Shown: positions 51,625-60,516 of the stretch, in pieces | How the letters are laid out: the number at the start of each line of letters is the position of its first letter | Numbering within the stretch: the stretch's first letter is position 1 | DNA from: Achromobacter marplatensis | Lineage (GTDB): Bacteria; Pseudomonadota; Gammaproteobacteria; Burkholderiales; Burkholderiaceae_B | Direction: 5' to 3' | Assembly: GCF_002209535.1 (NCBI RefSeq) | Contig: NZ_NJIG01000006.1 | Coordinates: 186,001-250,000 of the forward strand | Length of the DNA: 64,000 bases | Made by a program: the position numbers and the translations under genes | The notes under the pieces: model-generated | What the model was told of the DNA's origin: nothing | What the model saw: only the letters and a program-made list of their open reading frames with translations | Databases searched by the model: none

Positions 51625-52070
51625 GCCTTACCTACCGTTCTGCCATCCCTGAAGACGCCGCCGCCTGCATCGTGCTGCGCGCCATGACCCGCGAGAATGC
51701 CGTGACCGCCGCAGAACTGGCTGACGCCGGGATCACGCAGGAGACCTGGGGCGCGGGGATCGAATCCGGGCTGTATCCGGGCGTGGTCGCGTTGGATGGC
51801 GACAAGTTGGCGGGCTACTGCTTTGGCCATCGCGACACCGGCGAAATCGTGGTGCTGGCATTGCTGCCCGAATACGAAGGGCAGGGCGTGGGCAAGACCG
51901 TCCTGGCCATGACGACGGCCGGGCTGCGCAAGCGCGGCTTTGCCCGCTTGTTCCTGGGTTGCGCCGCCGACCCCGCCGTGCGGTCCTACGGCTTTTATCG
52001 CCACCTGGGATGGCGTTCAACGGGCACGTTCGATGCGGCGGGCGACGAGGTGCTGGAGTATCTTTTTTAA
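51621..52070 (+). CDS. GNAT-family N-acetyltransferase
   Basis: A 149-residue GNAT starting MSLTYRSAIPEDAAACIVLRAM. The acetyl-CoA loop is PEYEGQGVGKTVLAMTTAGLRK (about 83-104), and a late RSYGFYRHLGWRSTG matches the final strand region. It overlaps the UvrA2-like stop by 4 bp, so the two are translated together. Coupling of an acetyltransferase to a drug-associated UvrA2 suggests joint resistance to a DNA-targeting, amine-bearing compound, which is inference. Confidence 0.9.
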   Translation: MSLTYRSAIPEDAAACIVLRAMTRENAVTAAELADAGITQETWGAGIESGLYPGVVALDGDKLAGYCFGHRDTGEIVVLALLPEYEGQGVGKTVLAMTTAGLRKRGFARLFLGCAADPAVRSYGFYRHLGWRSTGTFDAAGDEVLEYLF

Positions 52071-52106
52071 ACTTCCGCCCTGCGCAGAAATCGTCTGGAC
52101 GAGCCC

Positions 52107-52883
52107 CTACTGCTCTTGCTCCAGCGTCTTCTGCATCCGCTCCATGCTTTCTTGACTGACTTGAATCATACCGGTGCCGGGTTGATCGATGTCGACGATA
52201 AACGTCAGCACAAGTGCTATCAGTGCGGAGAACAGGCCCGTCGACGTCAACCGCCTGCGGCCGTACAGGCCGGTGCCGTAGGCGATATAGGCCACGGCGC
52301 CTGCGCTGACGATGAACAGCAGATAGAAGACGGGCTCGGGGACGTGGTTCTCCAGCGCCACGCGGCGCTTCTCATTGACCTGCGCCATCTCGTTGATGGC
52401 TTGGATGAACATGATCGTCGAGATCGCCGGCGGGTTGTCGGCGGTGGCGGCGGCCAGGCTGCGGATCTGGCGTTCGATGCGGCGCGACGTGGCGCTGGCG
52501 GCGTCGAAGCGGGGCATGTCGTTTTCCGCGTCATGCAATTCCAGCGCGGCCTTCGTATATTCCAGCAGCAGATTGGGCACCTGCGCCCGCGCAGACGGAG
52601 CGATCAGTTGCGAACGCCAATAGGCGTTGCCGATGGCGTTGGCCTCTTCCAGCACCAGGTTCTTGCGCGCTTCGAAGCGCGTGACCGACATGGCGAAGGT
52701 AAAGCCCAGCAGCAAGGCCAACAGGCCGAGCAGGGCGGTCTGCAGGGCGGTGATGTGCGTCTTGTGGGATTCGTCGGCCGGCCGGCGTTGCGCGCGGCCC
52801 AGGCGAAAGCAGAGCTCGATGATGCCCAGGAAGACCAGGACGCCGATGAAGAACAGGTAGGATTCGTCGAAATTCCTGAGCAT
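52107..52883 (-). CDS. DUF4239-like membrane protein
   Basis: The ATG at 52883 follows GAGGAGG and gives 258 residues. Two hydrophobic helices at the N-terminus (about 8-25 and 45-70) and two near residues 185-235 flank a mostly helical soluble middle, the layout of the DUF4239 (bestrophin-like) family. The motif SVTRFEARKNLVLEEANAIGNAYWRS is typical of it. Function is unknown; an ion-channel role has been suggested for relatives only by fold similarity. It is monocistronic and convergent to the GNAT gene. Confidence 0.8.
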   Translation of the reverse strand: MLRNFDESYLFFIGVLVFLGIIELCFRLGRAQRRPADESHKTHITALQTALLGLLALLLGFTFAMSVTRFEARKNLVLEEANAIGNAYWRSQLIAPSARAQVPNLLLEYTKAALELHDAENDMPRFDAASATSRRIERQIRSLAAATADNPPAISTIMFIQAINEMAQVNEKRRVALENHVPEPVFYLLFIVSAGAVAYIAYGTGLYGRRRLTSTGLFSALIALVLTFIVDIDQPGTGMIQVSQESMERMQKTLEQEQ

Positions 52884-53025
52884 GGCGCCTCCTCTCGCGG
52901 ACAGGCCAGCGTATGCGGATTGCGGCAAGGAGGCAAGTTGCCGGATGCCCGGGGTCTGTCAGCGAAACGCCAAGTTCTTGCGGTAAGGTGTCGGTTCCCC
53001 ACTAAGACCCCGCACGGAGCAGAAC

Positions 53026-54075
53026 TTGAAAACCCGCAAACTCGGCCGTACCGACCTGGATGTCAGCCTGATTGGATTGGGCACCATGACCTGGGGCGAA
53101 CAGAACACCGAGGCCGAAGCGCATCAACAACTGGACTACGCGCTATCGCGCGGCGTCAATCTGGTCGACGTGGCCGAGATGTATCCGGTGCCGCCCAAGC
53201 CCGAAACCCAAGGCCTGACCGAAACCTATATCGGCACCTGGCTGGCGCGCAGCAAGCGCCGCCAGGACATCGTGCTGGCCAGCAAAGTGGCTGGCCCCGT
53301 GCGCGACCCCAAGCGCCCCGGCCACATCCGCGACGGCAAGACCTTTCTTGACCGCAAGAACCTGACGGCCGCCCTGGACGCCAGCCTGAAGCGGTTGCAG
53401 ACGGATTATCTGGACCTGTATCAGCTGCACTGGCCCGACCGCACCACCGCCACGTTCGGCCAACTGAACTATCCCTGGGTCGAAGACGACCACACCGTGC
53501 CGATCGAAGAGACCCTGTCGGTGTTGCAGGATTTCGTGCGCGCCGGCAAGGTGCGCCACGTGGGCGTGTCCAATGAAACGCCGTGGGGCGTTTCGCAGTT
53601 CCTGCGCCATGCCGACACCCAGGACCTGCCGCGTATCGTATCGATCCAGAACGCATACAGCCTCTTGAACCGCGTCTTCGAGATCGGCCTGTCGGAGTTC
53701 ACGCACCATGAAGGCGTGGGCCTTCTGGCCTACTCGCCGCTGGCGATGGGCATGCTTTGCGGCAAGTACCTGAACGGCGCCCGCCCGGAAGGCGCACGCC
53801 TGACGCGCTACACGCGTTTCACGCGCTACAGCAATCCGCAGGCCGAGGCCGCCACCAGCGAGTACGTGGCGCTTGCCCGTGAACACGGCGTGTCGCCCAC
53901 GCACCTGGCGCTAGCCTGGGTGAACCAGCGTCCGTTCGTCACCAGCAACCTGATCGGTGCCACGACGCTTGAGCAACTGAAAGAGAACATCGACAGCGTC
54001 GACGTGACGTTGTCGCCCGACGTGCTCAAGGCGATCGACGAGATCCACGTGCGCCACCCGAACCCGGCGCCCTGA
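53026..54075 (+). CDS. Aldo/keto reductase (Tas-like)
   Basis: A TTG start at 53026 with GGAG 7 bp upstream gives 349 residues beginning MKTRKLGRTDLDVSLIGLGTMTWGEQNTE, the Tas/AKR opening. Catalytic residues are D48 and Y53 in VDVAEMYPV, and a Lys/His in the core (YQLHWPDR). NADPH-binding segments are at LLAYSPLAMGMLCGKYL and NLIGATTLEQLKENI. It reduces carbonyl compounds; the physiological substrate is unknown. The lipoprotein gene follows after 26 bp. Confidence 0.93.
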   Translation: MKTRKLGRTDLDVSLIGLGTMTWGEQNTEAEAHQQLDYALSRGVNLVDVAEMYPVPPKPETQGLTETYIGTWLARSKRRQDIVLASKVAGPVRDPKRPGHIRDGKTFLDRKNLTAALDASLKRLQTDYLDLYQLHWPDRTTATFGQLNYPWVEDDHTVPIEETLSVLQDFVRAGKVRHVGVSNETPWGVSQFLRHADTQDLPRIVSIQNAYSLLNRVFEIGLSEFTHHEGVGLLAYSPLAMGMLCGKYLNGARPEGARLTRYTRFTRYSNPQAEAATSEYVALAREHGVSPTHLALAWVNQRPFVTSNLIGATTLEQLKENIDSVDVTLSPDVLKAIDEIHVRHPNPAP

Positions 54076-54101
54076 TCCGGCTGCAGGTGGAATCCGCCTT
54101 C

Positions 54102-54716
54102 ATGACACGTATCCGCGTATCGCGACGGTTGCCCGCGCTTGCCATGGTCATGGCCATGGCGGGTTGCGCGTCGACGAAGCCTTACACGGAAGAGGTCTCG
54201 GCCCTGATGGTGTCTTCGGACAGCAAGACCTTTGCGGTGTTGGGGCCGAAGTACCACTACCTGTTCCAGATGCCGCCGTCGATGGCGCAGTCGTTGACAT
54301 CGGATTTCCGGACGCGGCTGACGGCCGTGATCCTGCGGGAATTCCACGTGGGCGCCGGCGGATACACCTGGGGTTATGTGCGGCTGCAGCTGGCGGACAA
54401 CGCGACCGATCGCGACCGCCAGCAGGCTTATGCCATGCATTACAGCACCACGAAAGAAGGGCTGGTCTATTACACCTACCATCTTGAAGGCAGACGCTAC
54501 GTGGCGCAGCCGGGCACGCCCAGCGCGGCGCAGGGCGGCGAAAGCCGGCAAACCGTGCTGGACAAGCCTTATCGCGTCACCGTGATGGATTCGCAAGGCA
54601 GCGCGGAAGCCATGAAACTGCTGTCGCCCGTCACCTTCCTGGCCGGCACGGGGTTCGTGGTGGCCAATCCCGCGGTGGTGCTCTTCGCGCTACCCATGGC
54701 CGGTCTCAAGCCCTAG
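54102..54716 (+). CDS. Hypothetical lipoprotein (204 aa)
   Basis: The ATG at 54102 starts a lipoprotein signal with lipobox MAMAGCASTKPY (Cys about residue 21); Ser at +2 or +3 favours the outer membrane. The rest is a soluble domain with several Tyr-rich strands and a short hydrophobic segment near the end (residues about 175-195). The family is not recognised. It may share a transcript with the aldo/keto reductase. Its TAG and the stop of the convergent phosphoesterase share the tetranucleotide CTAG. Confidence 0.78.
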   Translation: MTRIRVSRRLPALAMVMAMAGCASTKPYTEEVSALMVSSDSKTFAVLGPKYHYLFQMPPSMAQSLTSDFRTRLTAVILREFHVGAGGYTWGYVRLQLADNATDRDRQQAYAMHYSTTKEGLVYYTYHLEGRRYVAQPGTPSAAQGGESRQTVLDKPYRVTVMDSQGSAEAMKLLSPVTFLAGTGFVVANPAVVLFALPMAGLKP

Positions 54717-55522
54717 GCGTTGATTTCCCACAGGCGATCAGGCGCGAAGTCCGCCTGCTCGCCCTTCTTGGCGTAACCCAACGGGTTGGCCACGACGCGG
54801 CAGCCGTCCTTCAGATAATCGTGCGCGCAGTGCAGATGGCCGTGCATCCAGGTGTGCGCCAACGGTAGCAGGGCGTCCAGCGCGTTGCAAAAGCCCGCCG
54901 TGCCCGGCGACACACCGTAGCGGGGATCGGCGCTGGCCAGCGTGGGCGCGAAGTGCGTGATGGCCAGGGTCGGGCCGTCGAACGGCACGCGCAGCGCCGC
55001 GTCCAGCCAGGTTTGACAGGCCAGGCCCTGTTCACGCATCTGTTCGGCCATGAAGGGCGCGCCGTGGCGGCGCATCTCGGCCTTTTCCAGATAGAAGTCG
55101 GCCGCGCGAAAGGCTTTGGCGCGTTTGGTCAGTGCGACGCCGATACTGTCGCTGTCGGCCGCCAATGCATCGAAGTCCGTCCATAGCGTGGTGCCGATCA
55201 ACCGCACGCCGTCGATGACGCAGGTTTCACGCTCCAGCCATTGGATGTCCAACGCGTGGCACAGCTCGCGCAGCCGATCGTGCGCGTCATCGAAATCCAG
55301 GTTGTCGTACTCGTGGTTGCCGGGCACGAACACCACCGGCGTCGGCCAGCCGTTGCGTGGTGCGTAGCTGCCCAGGCCGAAGTCGGTGCCGGTCAACTTC
55401 GATCCCCGGCGGTAGGAGCCGATATCGCCAGCCAGCACCAACAGATCGGCGCCCGGAGCCGGGCGCGCCACGAAGGTCGGGTCGGATTCTAGATGCAGGT
55501 CGGAAAGCAATTGGATCTTCAT
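54713..55522 (-). CDS. Calcineurin-like metallophosphoesterase
   Basis: A 269-residue enzyme with the five metallophosphoesterase motifs in order: SDLHLES (7-13), AGDIGS, PGNHEYDN, THFAPT and a late HGHLHCAHD. It binds two divalent metals and hydrolyses phosphoesters; cytoplasmic. The substrate is unknown (nucleotides or phosphoproteins are possible). It ends in a 4-bp convergent overlap with the lipoprotein gene. It is divergent from the LprI-like gene. Confidence 0.92.
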   Translation of the reverse strand: MKIQLLSDLHLESDPTFVARPAPGADLLVLAGDIGSYRRGSKLTGTDFGLGSYAPRNGWPTPVVFVPGNHEYDNLDFDDAHDRLRELCHALDIQWLERETCVIDGVRLIGTTLWTDFDALAADSDSIGVALTKRAKAFRAADFYLEKAEMRRHGAPFMAEQMREQGLACQTWLDAALRVPFDGPTLAITHFAPTLASADPRYGVSPGTAGFCNALDALLPLAHTWMHGHLHCAHDYLKDGCRVVANPLGYAKKGEQADFAPDRLWEINA

Positions 55523-55620
55523 GGCCGATATCTTAGGCGACAGGGCGACATGCGCGGTAACCCTTATCCATGCGACACTTTCCCATCAGTCTTTCCCGCT
55601 TACTACCCGGAGGAACGTTT

Positions 55621-56052
55621 ATGCGTATCGTGACGGCCCTGGCGGCCGCGCTTGTCCTCGCGGCCAGCGCGCACGCGCAGCCGCAACCACAGACGCAACC
55701 GCAATTGATCAAATGCGGCAATGCCAGTACGCAGACCGATCTGAACCTGTGCGCCGATCAGGCCTACAGAAAATCAGACGCCGAACTGAATGCGGCCTAT
55801 CGGACCGTGACCGCACGCCTGAAAGACGATCAGACGACGTTGGCCAAGCTGCAGTCGGCACAGAAAGCGTGGTTGTTTTTCCGTGATGCGGAATGCGCTT
55901 TTTCGTCGGGCGGCACCACCGGTGGCAGCGCCTATCCGATGGTCTTGAGCCAGTGCCTGGACAAGCTGACGCAGACACGCACGAAGGAATTGCGGGCCTA
56001 CCTCAAATGCGAGGAAGGCGATATGAGTTGTCCCGTGCCGGGCAAGCAATGA
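55621..56052 (+). CDS. LprI/DUF1311-family exported protein
   Basis: GGAGGAA before the ATG at 55621 fixes the start (143 aa). The signal peptide ends ASAHAQ at about residue 20, then the conserved pattern KCGNASTQTDLNLCADQAYRKSDAELNAAYR and LQSAQKAWLFFRDAECAF follows, the hallmark of DUF1311/lysozyme-inhibitor LprI proteins with paired Cys residues. Such proteins are periplasmic; lysozyme inhibition is established only for LprI of mycobacteria. Its stop overlaps the tag start (ATGA). Confidence 0.9.
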   Translation: MRIVTALAAALVLAASAHAQPQPQTQPQLIKCGNASTQTDLNLCADQAYRKSDAELNAAYRTVTARLKDDQTTLAKLQSAQKAWLFFRDAECAFSSGGTTGGSAYPMVLSQCLDKLTQTRTKELRAYLKCEEGDMSCPVPGKQ

Positions 56053-56699
56053 CCTTGCTGGATGTCGCGGACGCCGCCCGCAAGGGCGGCCTGATCCTGG
56101 ATGCGCAGGGCGCGTCGCGCTGCTTTTGGCAGCCGTCCATGCCTGACTATCACGACCATGAATGGGGGCGGCCGGTAGCGGATGACCGCCGCCTGTACGA
56201 AAAGATCTGCCTGGAAGGGTTTCAGGCAGGCATGGCCTGGATCACCATCCTGCGCAAACGTGAGGCCTTTCGCGAGGCCTTCGACGATTTCGACTTCGAA
56301 CGCGTGGCGCGCTACACCGAACAGGACGTCGAACGCTTGATGGGCAATCCGGGCATCGTGCGTAACCGCGCCAAGATCGTGTCCACCATCAACAACGCGC
56401 GCCGCGCGGTGGCGCTTGCTGAGGAAACCGGTTCTCTGTCCGGCTGGCTGTGGCGGCACGAGCCGCCCGCCGTCGAGCGGCCAGCCACGATCGATCTGGA
56501 CTACTGGAACCAGAACCCGACTTCGACGGCATCGGCGGCGTTGTCGCGCGCCTTGAAAAAGCGCGGCTGGACGTTCGTTGGCCCCACCACCATGTATGCC
56601 TTCATGCAGGCGGTCGGCATGGTCAACGACCACATGAGCGGCTGCGTCTGCCGGCCGGCGATCGAGGAGGCGCGTAGCGCCTTCAACCGGCCGGCGTAA
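56049..56699 (+). CDS. tag: DNA-3-methyladenine glycosylase I
   Basis: A base-excision repair enzyme removing 3-methyladenine from alkylated DNA. The 216-residue protein contains the family core HEWGRPVADDRRLYEKICLEGFQAGMAWITILRKREAF-type helices and the glutamate near residue 48. The zinc snap is visible as an early Cys in RCFW and the late HMSGC. The usual start CxW lies about 20 residues further in, so the N-terminus is extended. It is coupled to the LprI-like gene by a 4-bp overlap. Confidence 0.93.
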   Translation: MTLLDVADAARKGGLILDAQGASRCFWQPSMPDYHDHEWGRPVADDRRLYEKICLEGFQAGMAWITILRKREAFREAFDDFDFERVARYTEQDVERLMGNPGIVRNRAKIVSTINNARRAVALAEETGSLSGWLWRHEPPAVERPATIDLDYWNQNPTSTASAALSRALKKRGWTFVGPTTMYAFMQAVGMVNDHMSGCVCRPAIEEARSAFNRPA

Positions 56700-56719
56700 C
56701 CCGCCGGAACGAGAAAATC

Positions 56720-56763
56720 TTGAATTGGTTGCGGTTCGCAAGTATATTGGTTGCGAACCGCAA
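56720..56763 (+). promoter_or_regulatory. Sigma-70 promoter with embedded tandem palindromic operators
   Basis: A strong promoter TTGAAT-N17-TATATT (56720-56748) serves the MarR-GNAT gene. Two 13-bp sites, TTGCGGTTCGCAA (56729-56741) and TTGCGAACCGCAA (56751-56763), are exact inverted repeats of each other; each is itself a dyad TTGCG-N3-CGCAA. Their centres are 22 bp apart, about two helical turns. One fills the -35/-10 spacer and the other covers the start region, the classical layout for repression by the encoded MarR protein. Confidence 0.85.
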
Positions 56764-56778
56764 CTTATTGGGGCCGCC

Positions 56779-57768
56779 ATGGATCTCATCGATTTTCCCT
56801 CCCAGTCCCGCGAACAGACCATCCGCGACCTGCGGGACTTTTCTCGCAAGCTGGTACGCGAGCTGGGCTTCATGCGCACCTCGCTGGCTGGCAGCGACCT
56901 GGCGCCCTCTGCGGTGCACGCCATCATCGAAATCGGCTTGCAGCCGGGCATCCAGGCGCGCGACCTGGCGGGCATACTCAGGCTGGACAAGTCCAACACC
57001 AGCCGCCAACTGGCCAAACTGGAATCCGCCGGATTGGTCACACGAGAAACCGACACCGATGACGCGCGGTCTTCCCGCCTGGCCCTGACCGACGCGGGCC
57101 TGGCCATGCGCGCTCGGATCGACCAGTTCGCCACCGACCAGGTGTCGCGCGCGCTGCGCCAGTTGGCGCCTGACGACCAGCAATCCCTGATCCGCTTCAT
57201 GTCCTTGTATGCCGACGCCCTGTCTCGCGAGAATCCCAACGTGGCGCCCGGGGCGACCCCCGCCATCGGCGACCAGATTCACGAAGGCTATGTGCCGGGA
57301 TGCATCGGCGACGTGGCCAGCCTGCACGCGCGCTATTACGCGCAGGCCTCGGGCTTCGGCGTGTACTTCGAACGCAAGGTGGCCACCGAACTGGGCGCGT
57401 TCACCGAAGGCTTGCCCGCGCAGGGCAAAGGCATGTGGCTATATGTGGACGGGGGCAGGGTGCTGGCCTCCATCGTGATCGACGGCGACTCGCCCAGCCG
57501 CCAGGCGCATCTGCGCTGGTTCATCGTGGACGAGTCGCTGCGCGGCATGGGCGTGGGCCGTGCGCTGCTTGAACGGGCGCTGGCATACGCCGACGCGCAT
57601 TACGACGAGACGTACCTGTGGACCTTCAAGGGTCTGGACGCGGCCCGTCACCTGTACGAGGCGGCCGGCTTTGTGCTGACCGACGAATCGGAAGGCCGGC
57701 AATGGGGCAGTGTGGTGGTCGAGCAGCGGTTCCTGCGCCGCGGTAGCGCACCCAACCGGCGGGCGTGA
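56779..57768 (+). CDS. MarR-family regulator fused to a GNAT acetyltransferase
   Basis: From the ATG at 56779 (329 aa): residues about 1-150 form a MarR winged helix (LAGILRLDKSNTSRQLAKLESAGLVTRETDTDDARSSR is the wing/HTH region), and residues about 165-325 form a GNAT domain with the acetyl-CoA loop VDESLRGMGVGRALLERALAYA. This MarR-GNAT architecture is known; the substrate of the acetyltransferase may also be the effector of the DNA-binding half. Tandem operators in its own promoter point to autorepression. Confidence 0.93.
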   Translation: MDLIDFPSQSREQTIRDLRDFSRKLVRELGFMRTSLAGSDLAPSAVHAIIEIGLQPGIQARDLAGILRLDKSNTSRQLAKLESAGLVTRETDTDDARSSRLALTDAGLAMRARIDQFATDQVSRALRQLAPDDQQSLIRFMSLYADALSRENPNVAPGATPAIGDQIHEGYVPGCIGDVASLHARYYAQASGFGVYFERKVATELGAFTEGLPAQGKGMWLYVDGGRVLASIVIDGDSPSRQAHLRWFIVDESLRGMGVGRALLERALAYADAHYDETYLWTFKGLDAARHLYEAAGFVLTDESEGRQWGSVVVEQRFLRRGSAPNRRA

Positions 57769-57955
57769 TAAAGGCGCGGTCGTCCTTTTCATTCTGGCGG
57801 CCGTATCTGCGCGCAGCAGAAATACACCGATACATCACCGTCGCCGGGCGGGTCGTCCATTCACGGGGCTGTCACGTCGCGTTCCTAGACTCGCGGGGGT
57901 CATGCCGGCTGACAGCGGCATGAATGCCTGCCCCCCACCCTGGACCGATCTTCCC

Positions 57956-58123
57956 ATGCCCCCCAAACGCCTAGCAAAGATGCTTGCGGCCACGTTGTTC
58001 GTGGCCGTTTCCCTGTCCGCCTGTGGCGGAGACGATAGCGACGACCCGCCCACGACCAATCCTGAGCCTCCCGTTACGGAGCAGCCCACGCCGCCCGCGC
58101 CGTTGCTGCGCTGCGCGCCGTGA
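57956..58123 (+). CDS. Small putative lipoprotein (55 aa)
   Basis: A short gene beginning MPPKRLAKMLAATLFVAVSLSACGGDD, with a textbook lipobox LSAC (Cys at residue 23), followed by an Asp-rich linker and a Pro/Thr-rich tail. Asp after the Cys-Gly-Gly does not give a clear sorting signal. It precedes the phospholipase C gene by 64 bp on the same strand and may be expressed with it. The Pro-rich tail could contact peptidoglycan or a partner, which is a guess. Confidence 0.6.
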   Translation: MPPKRLAKMLAATLFVAVSLSACGGDDSDDPPTTNPEPPVTEQPTPPAPLLRCAP

Positions 58124-58187
58124 GCCGCCGCGCGCCAACCCGCTTGGCCGTGTTTGTTCCTCTCCTCAACGACTCCGGATTCCGCCT

Positions 58188-60419
58188 ATGACTTCCCGCC
58201 GTAATTTCCTAGAGACCACCACGGGCGCAGGCTTTGCCGCCGCCGCGCTGGCCGCGTTCCCGCCCAGCATCCGCCGTGCGCTGGCCATTCCCGCCAACAA
58301 CGCCACCGGCACCATCAAGGATGTTGAACACGTCATCATCCTGATGCAGGAGAACCGTTCCTTCGACCATTACTTCGGCACGCTCAAGGGCGTGCGCGGG
58401 TTCGGAGACCGCTTCACGATCCCGCTCGCCAACGGGCGCAAGGTCTGGCAGCAGGAGCGCGCCAACGGCGCCGTGCTTACGCCCTACCATCTGGACGGCA
58501 GCGCCAACAACGCGCAGCGCGCCGATGGCGCCCATCACACTTGGGTCGACAGCCAGGCTGCATGGGACCATGGACGCATGACGCGATGGCCTGCCGAAAA
58601 AACCGATATCTCGATGGGTTACTTCAAAGAGCGCGAAATCCCGTTCCAGTTCGCGCTCGCCAACGCCTTCACCTTGTGCGATGCCTATCACTGTTCGATG
58701 CACACCGGCACCGACGCCAACCGCTCTTTCCATCTGACGGGCACCAACGGCGCCACGGCCGGTGGCGCATCGTTCGTCAACAATGAATGGGACTGGATCG
58801 ACGGGCAGGCCTCGACGCAGAACCGCGGCTACACCTGGAAGACGTATGCCGAACGCCTGGAAGAGGCAGGCATCAGCTGGATTTCGTACCAGAACATGCC
58901 GGACGAATGGGGCGACAACATGCTGGGCGCGTTCCAGCAGTTCCGCCGCGCGAACGTGGCCTCGGGCTTCCCGGTATCCAGCGGCGGCGAGCCCGGCGTG
59001 CCGTATGCCAACACCGGGCAGGCGCTGCCCTACCATGCCTACGACGCGGCAAGCGACAACGCGCGCAATCCGCTTTACAAGGGCATCGCCAACACCTTGC
59101 CCGGCACTGCGCCCGAAAACTATCTGGACGCGTTCAAGCGCGACATCCGGGAAGGCAAGCTGCCGCAGGTCAGCTGGATGAATGCGCCTTCGATCTATTG
59201 CGAACACCCCGGCCCGTCCAGCCCCGTGCAAGGCGCGTGGTTCCTGCAGGAAGTGCTGGATGCGTTGACCGCCGTGCCGGAAGTCTGGAGCAAGACGGTG
59301 GTGCTGGTGAACTTCGACGAGAACGACGGCTACTTTGACCACGTGCCGTCGCCGTCGGCGCCGTCGCCCGACTCCGGCCTGGGCAAGGCGGGCAAATCCA
59401 CCCTGAGCGATGCCGACATGGGGTTCGAGTATTTCTCGCATCCGGCGCCGGCAGGCAGCCGCACCCAGCCCGCCCCGGATGGCCGCGTTTATGGCCCCGG
59501 CCCGCGCGTGCCTTTGTTCGTGATTTCTCCGTGGAGCCGCGGAGGCTGGGTCAATTCGCAGGTCTTCGACCACACGTCGGTGCTGCGTTTCCTGGAGGCC
59601 CGATTTGGGGTGAACGAGCCCAACATCAGCCCGTTCCGCCGCGCGGTCTGTGGCGACCTCACCACCGCCTTCAACTTCCAGACGCCCAACACCGAAGCGT
59701 TGCCGACCCTGGCCGGCCGCAGCACGCGTAGCGCCGCCGACCAGTTGCGCACCGCGCAGGAAGCCTTGCCCGCGATGCCGTTGCCGACCGATATGCAACT
59801 GCCCATCCAGGCCAGCGGAACGCGCCCGTCGCGCGCGCTGCCCTACGAGCTGCATGTCAGCGCGCGCTGCAGCGCCGAGGGCATGGTGGAACTGCTGTTC
59901 TCCAACACGGGCAAGCAGGCGGCCGTCTTCCACGTGTATGACCAGTTGAACCTGGCCCGCGTCCCGCGCCGCTATGTCGTGGAAGCGGAGAAGTCGCTCT
60001 CGGATACCTGGAACGCGTTCCAGGACAATCTTGGCCGTTACGACCTGTGGGTGCTGGGTCCCAACGGCCTGCATCGCCACTTCAAGGGCGACACCAACCG
60101 CATCGCCGACACCGACGTCGCGCCCGAGATTCGCGTCTGCTACGACATCGCAAATGGCGACGTCTATGCCGAGCTCATGAACACTGGCGCCAAGACCGCC
60201 GACTTCACGGTGACCGCCATGGCCTACCGTCAGGACGGCCCCTGGCGCGAGGCGGTGGCGGGCAAGGCGAAGGCGTCGTTGCACTGGTCGCTGGAAGGCA
60301 GCGCGCAGTGGTACGACTTCGCCGTCACCTGCGCAAGCGACCCCACGTACTACCGTCGCTTTGCGGGGCGGGTAGAGACCGGCAAGCACACGGTGAGTGA
60401 TCCGGCCATGGGGGCATAG
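58188..60419 (+). CDS. Phosphocholine-type phospholipase C, Tat-exported
   Basis: A 743-residue enzyme starting MTSRRNFLETTTGAGFAAAALAAF, a twin-arginine signal. The phosphoesterase domain (about 45-510) has the hallmark MQENRSFDHYFGTLKGVRGF and FDENDGYFDHVPSP, and two C-terminal beta domains of about 95 residues each (DUF756) complete the Plc family layout. These enzymes hydrolyse phosphatidylcholine or sphingomyelin and are secreted. Pseudomonas PlcH/PlcN are the models, usually induced by phosphate starvation; no Pho box was identified here. A hairpin follows. Confidence 0.93.
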   Translation: MTSRRNFLETTTGAGFAAAALAAFPPSIRRALAIPANNATGTIKDVEHVIILMQENRSFDHYFGTLKGVRGFGDRFTIPLANGRKVWQQERANGAVLTPYHLDGSANNAQRADGAHHTWVDSQAAWDHGRMTRWPAEKTDISMGYFKEREIPFQFALANAFTLCDAYHCSMHTGTDANRSFHLTGTNGATAGGASFVNNEWDWIDGQASTQNRGYTWKTYAERLEEAGISWISYQNMPDEWGDNMLGAFQQFRRANVASGFPVSSGGEPGVPYANTGQALPYHAYDAASDNARNPLYKGIANTLPGTAPENYLDAFKRDIREGKLPQVSWMNAPSIYCEHPGPSSPVQGAWFLQEVLDALTAVPEVWSKTVVLVNFDENDGYFDHVPSPSAPSPDSGLGKAGKSTLSDADMGFEYFSHPAPAGSRTQPAPDGRVYGPGPRVPLFVISPWSRGGWVNSQVFDHTSVLRFLEARFGVNEPNISPFRRAVCGDLTTAFNFQTPNTEALPTLAGRSTRSAADQLRTAQEALPAMPLPTDMQLPIQASGTRPSRALPYELHVSARCSAEGMVELLFSNTGKQAAVFHVYDQLNLARVPRRYVVEAEKSLSDTWNAFQDNLGRYDLWVLGPNGLHRHFKGDTNRIADTDVAPEIRVCYDIANGDVYAELMNTGAKTADFTVTAMAYRQDGPWREAVAGKAKASLHWSLEGSAQWYDFAVTCASDPTYYRRFAGRVETGKHTVSDPAMGA

Positions 60420-60438
60420 ATCGGATCGCACTGAAGGC

Positions 60439-60464
60439 CAAACCCGGGATCACTCCCGGGCTTG
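60439..60464. terminator. Terminator hairpin between convergent genes
   Basis: Stem CCCGGGA/TCCCGGG with a TCAC loop, extended beyond one mismatch by CAA/TTG, lies 20 bp after the phospholipase stop and 53 bp from the stop of the convergent pentapeptide gene. A short T-run is partly present. Confidence 0.5.
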
Positions 60465-60516
60465 CAACGCGAACGTGCAGGCGGCGGCCTACGGGCGGCC
60501 GTCTGTCGCGGGCGCG

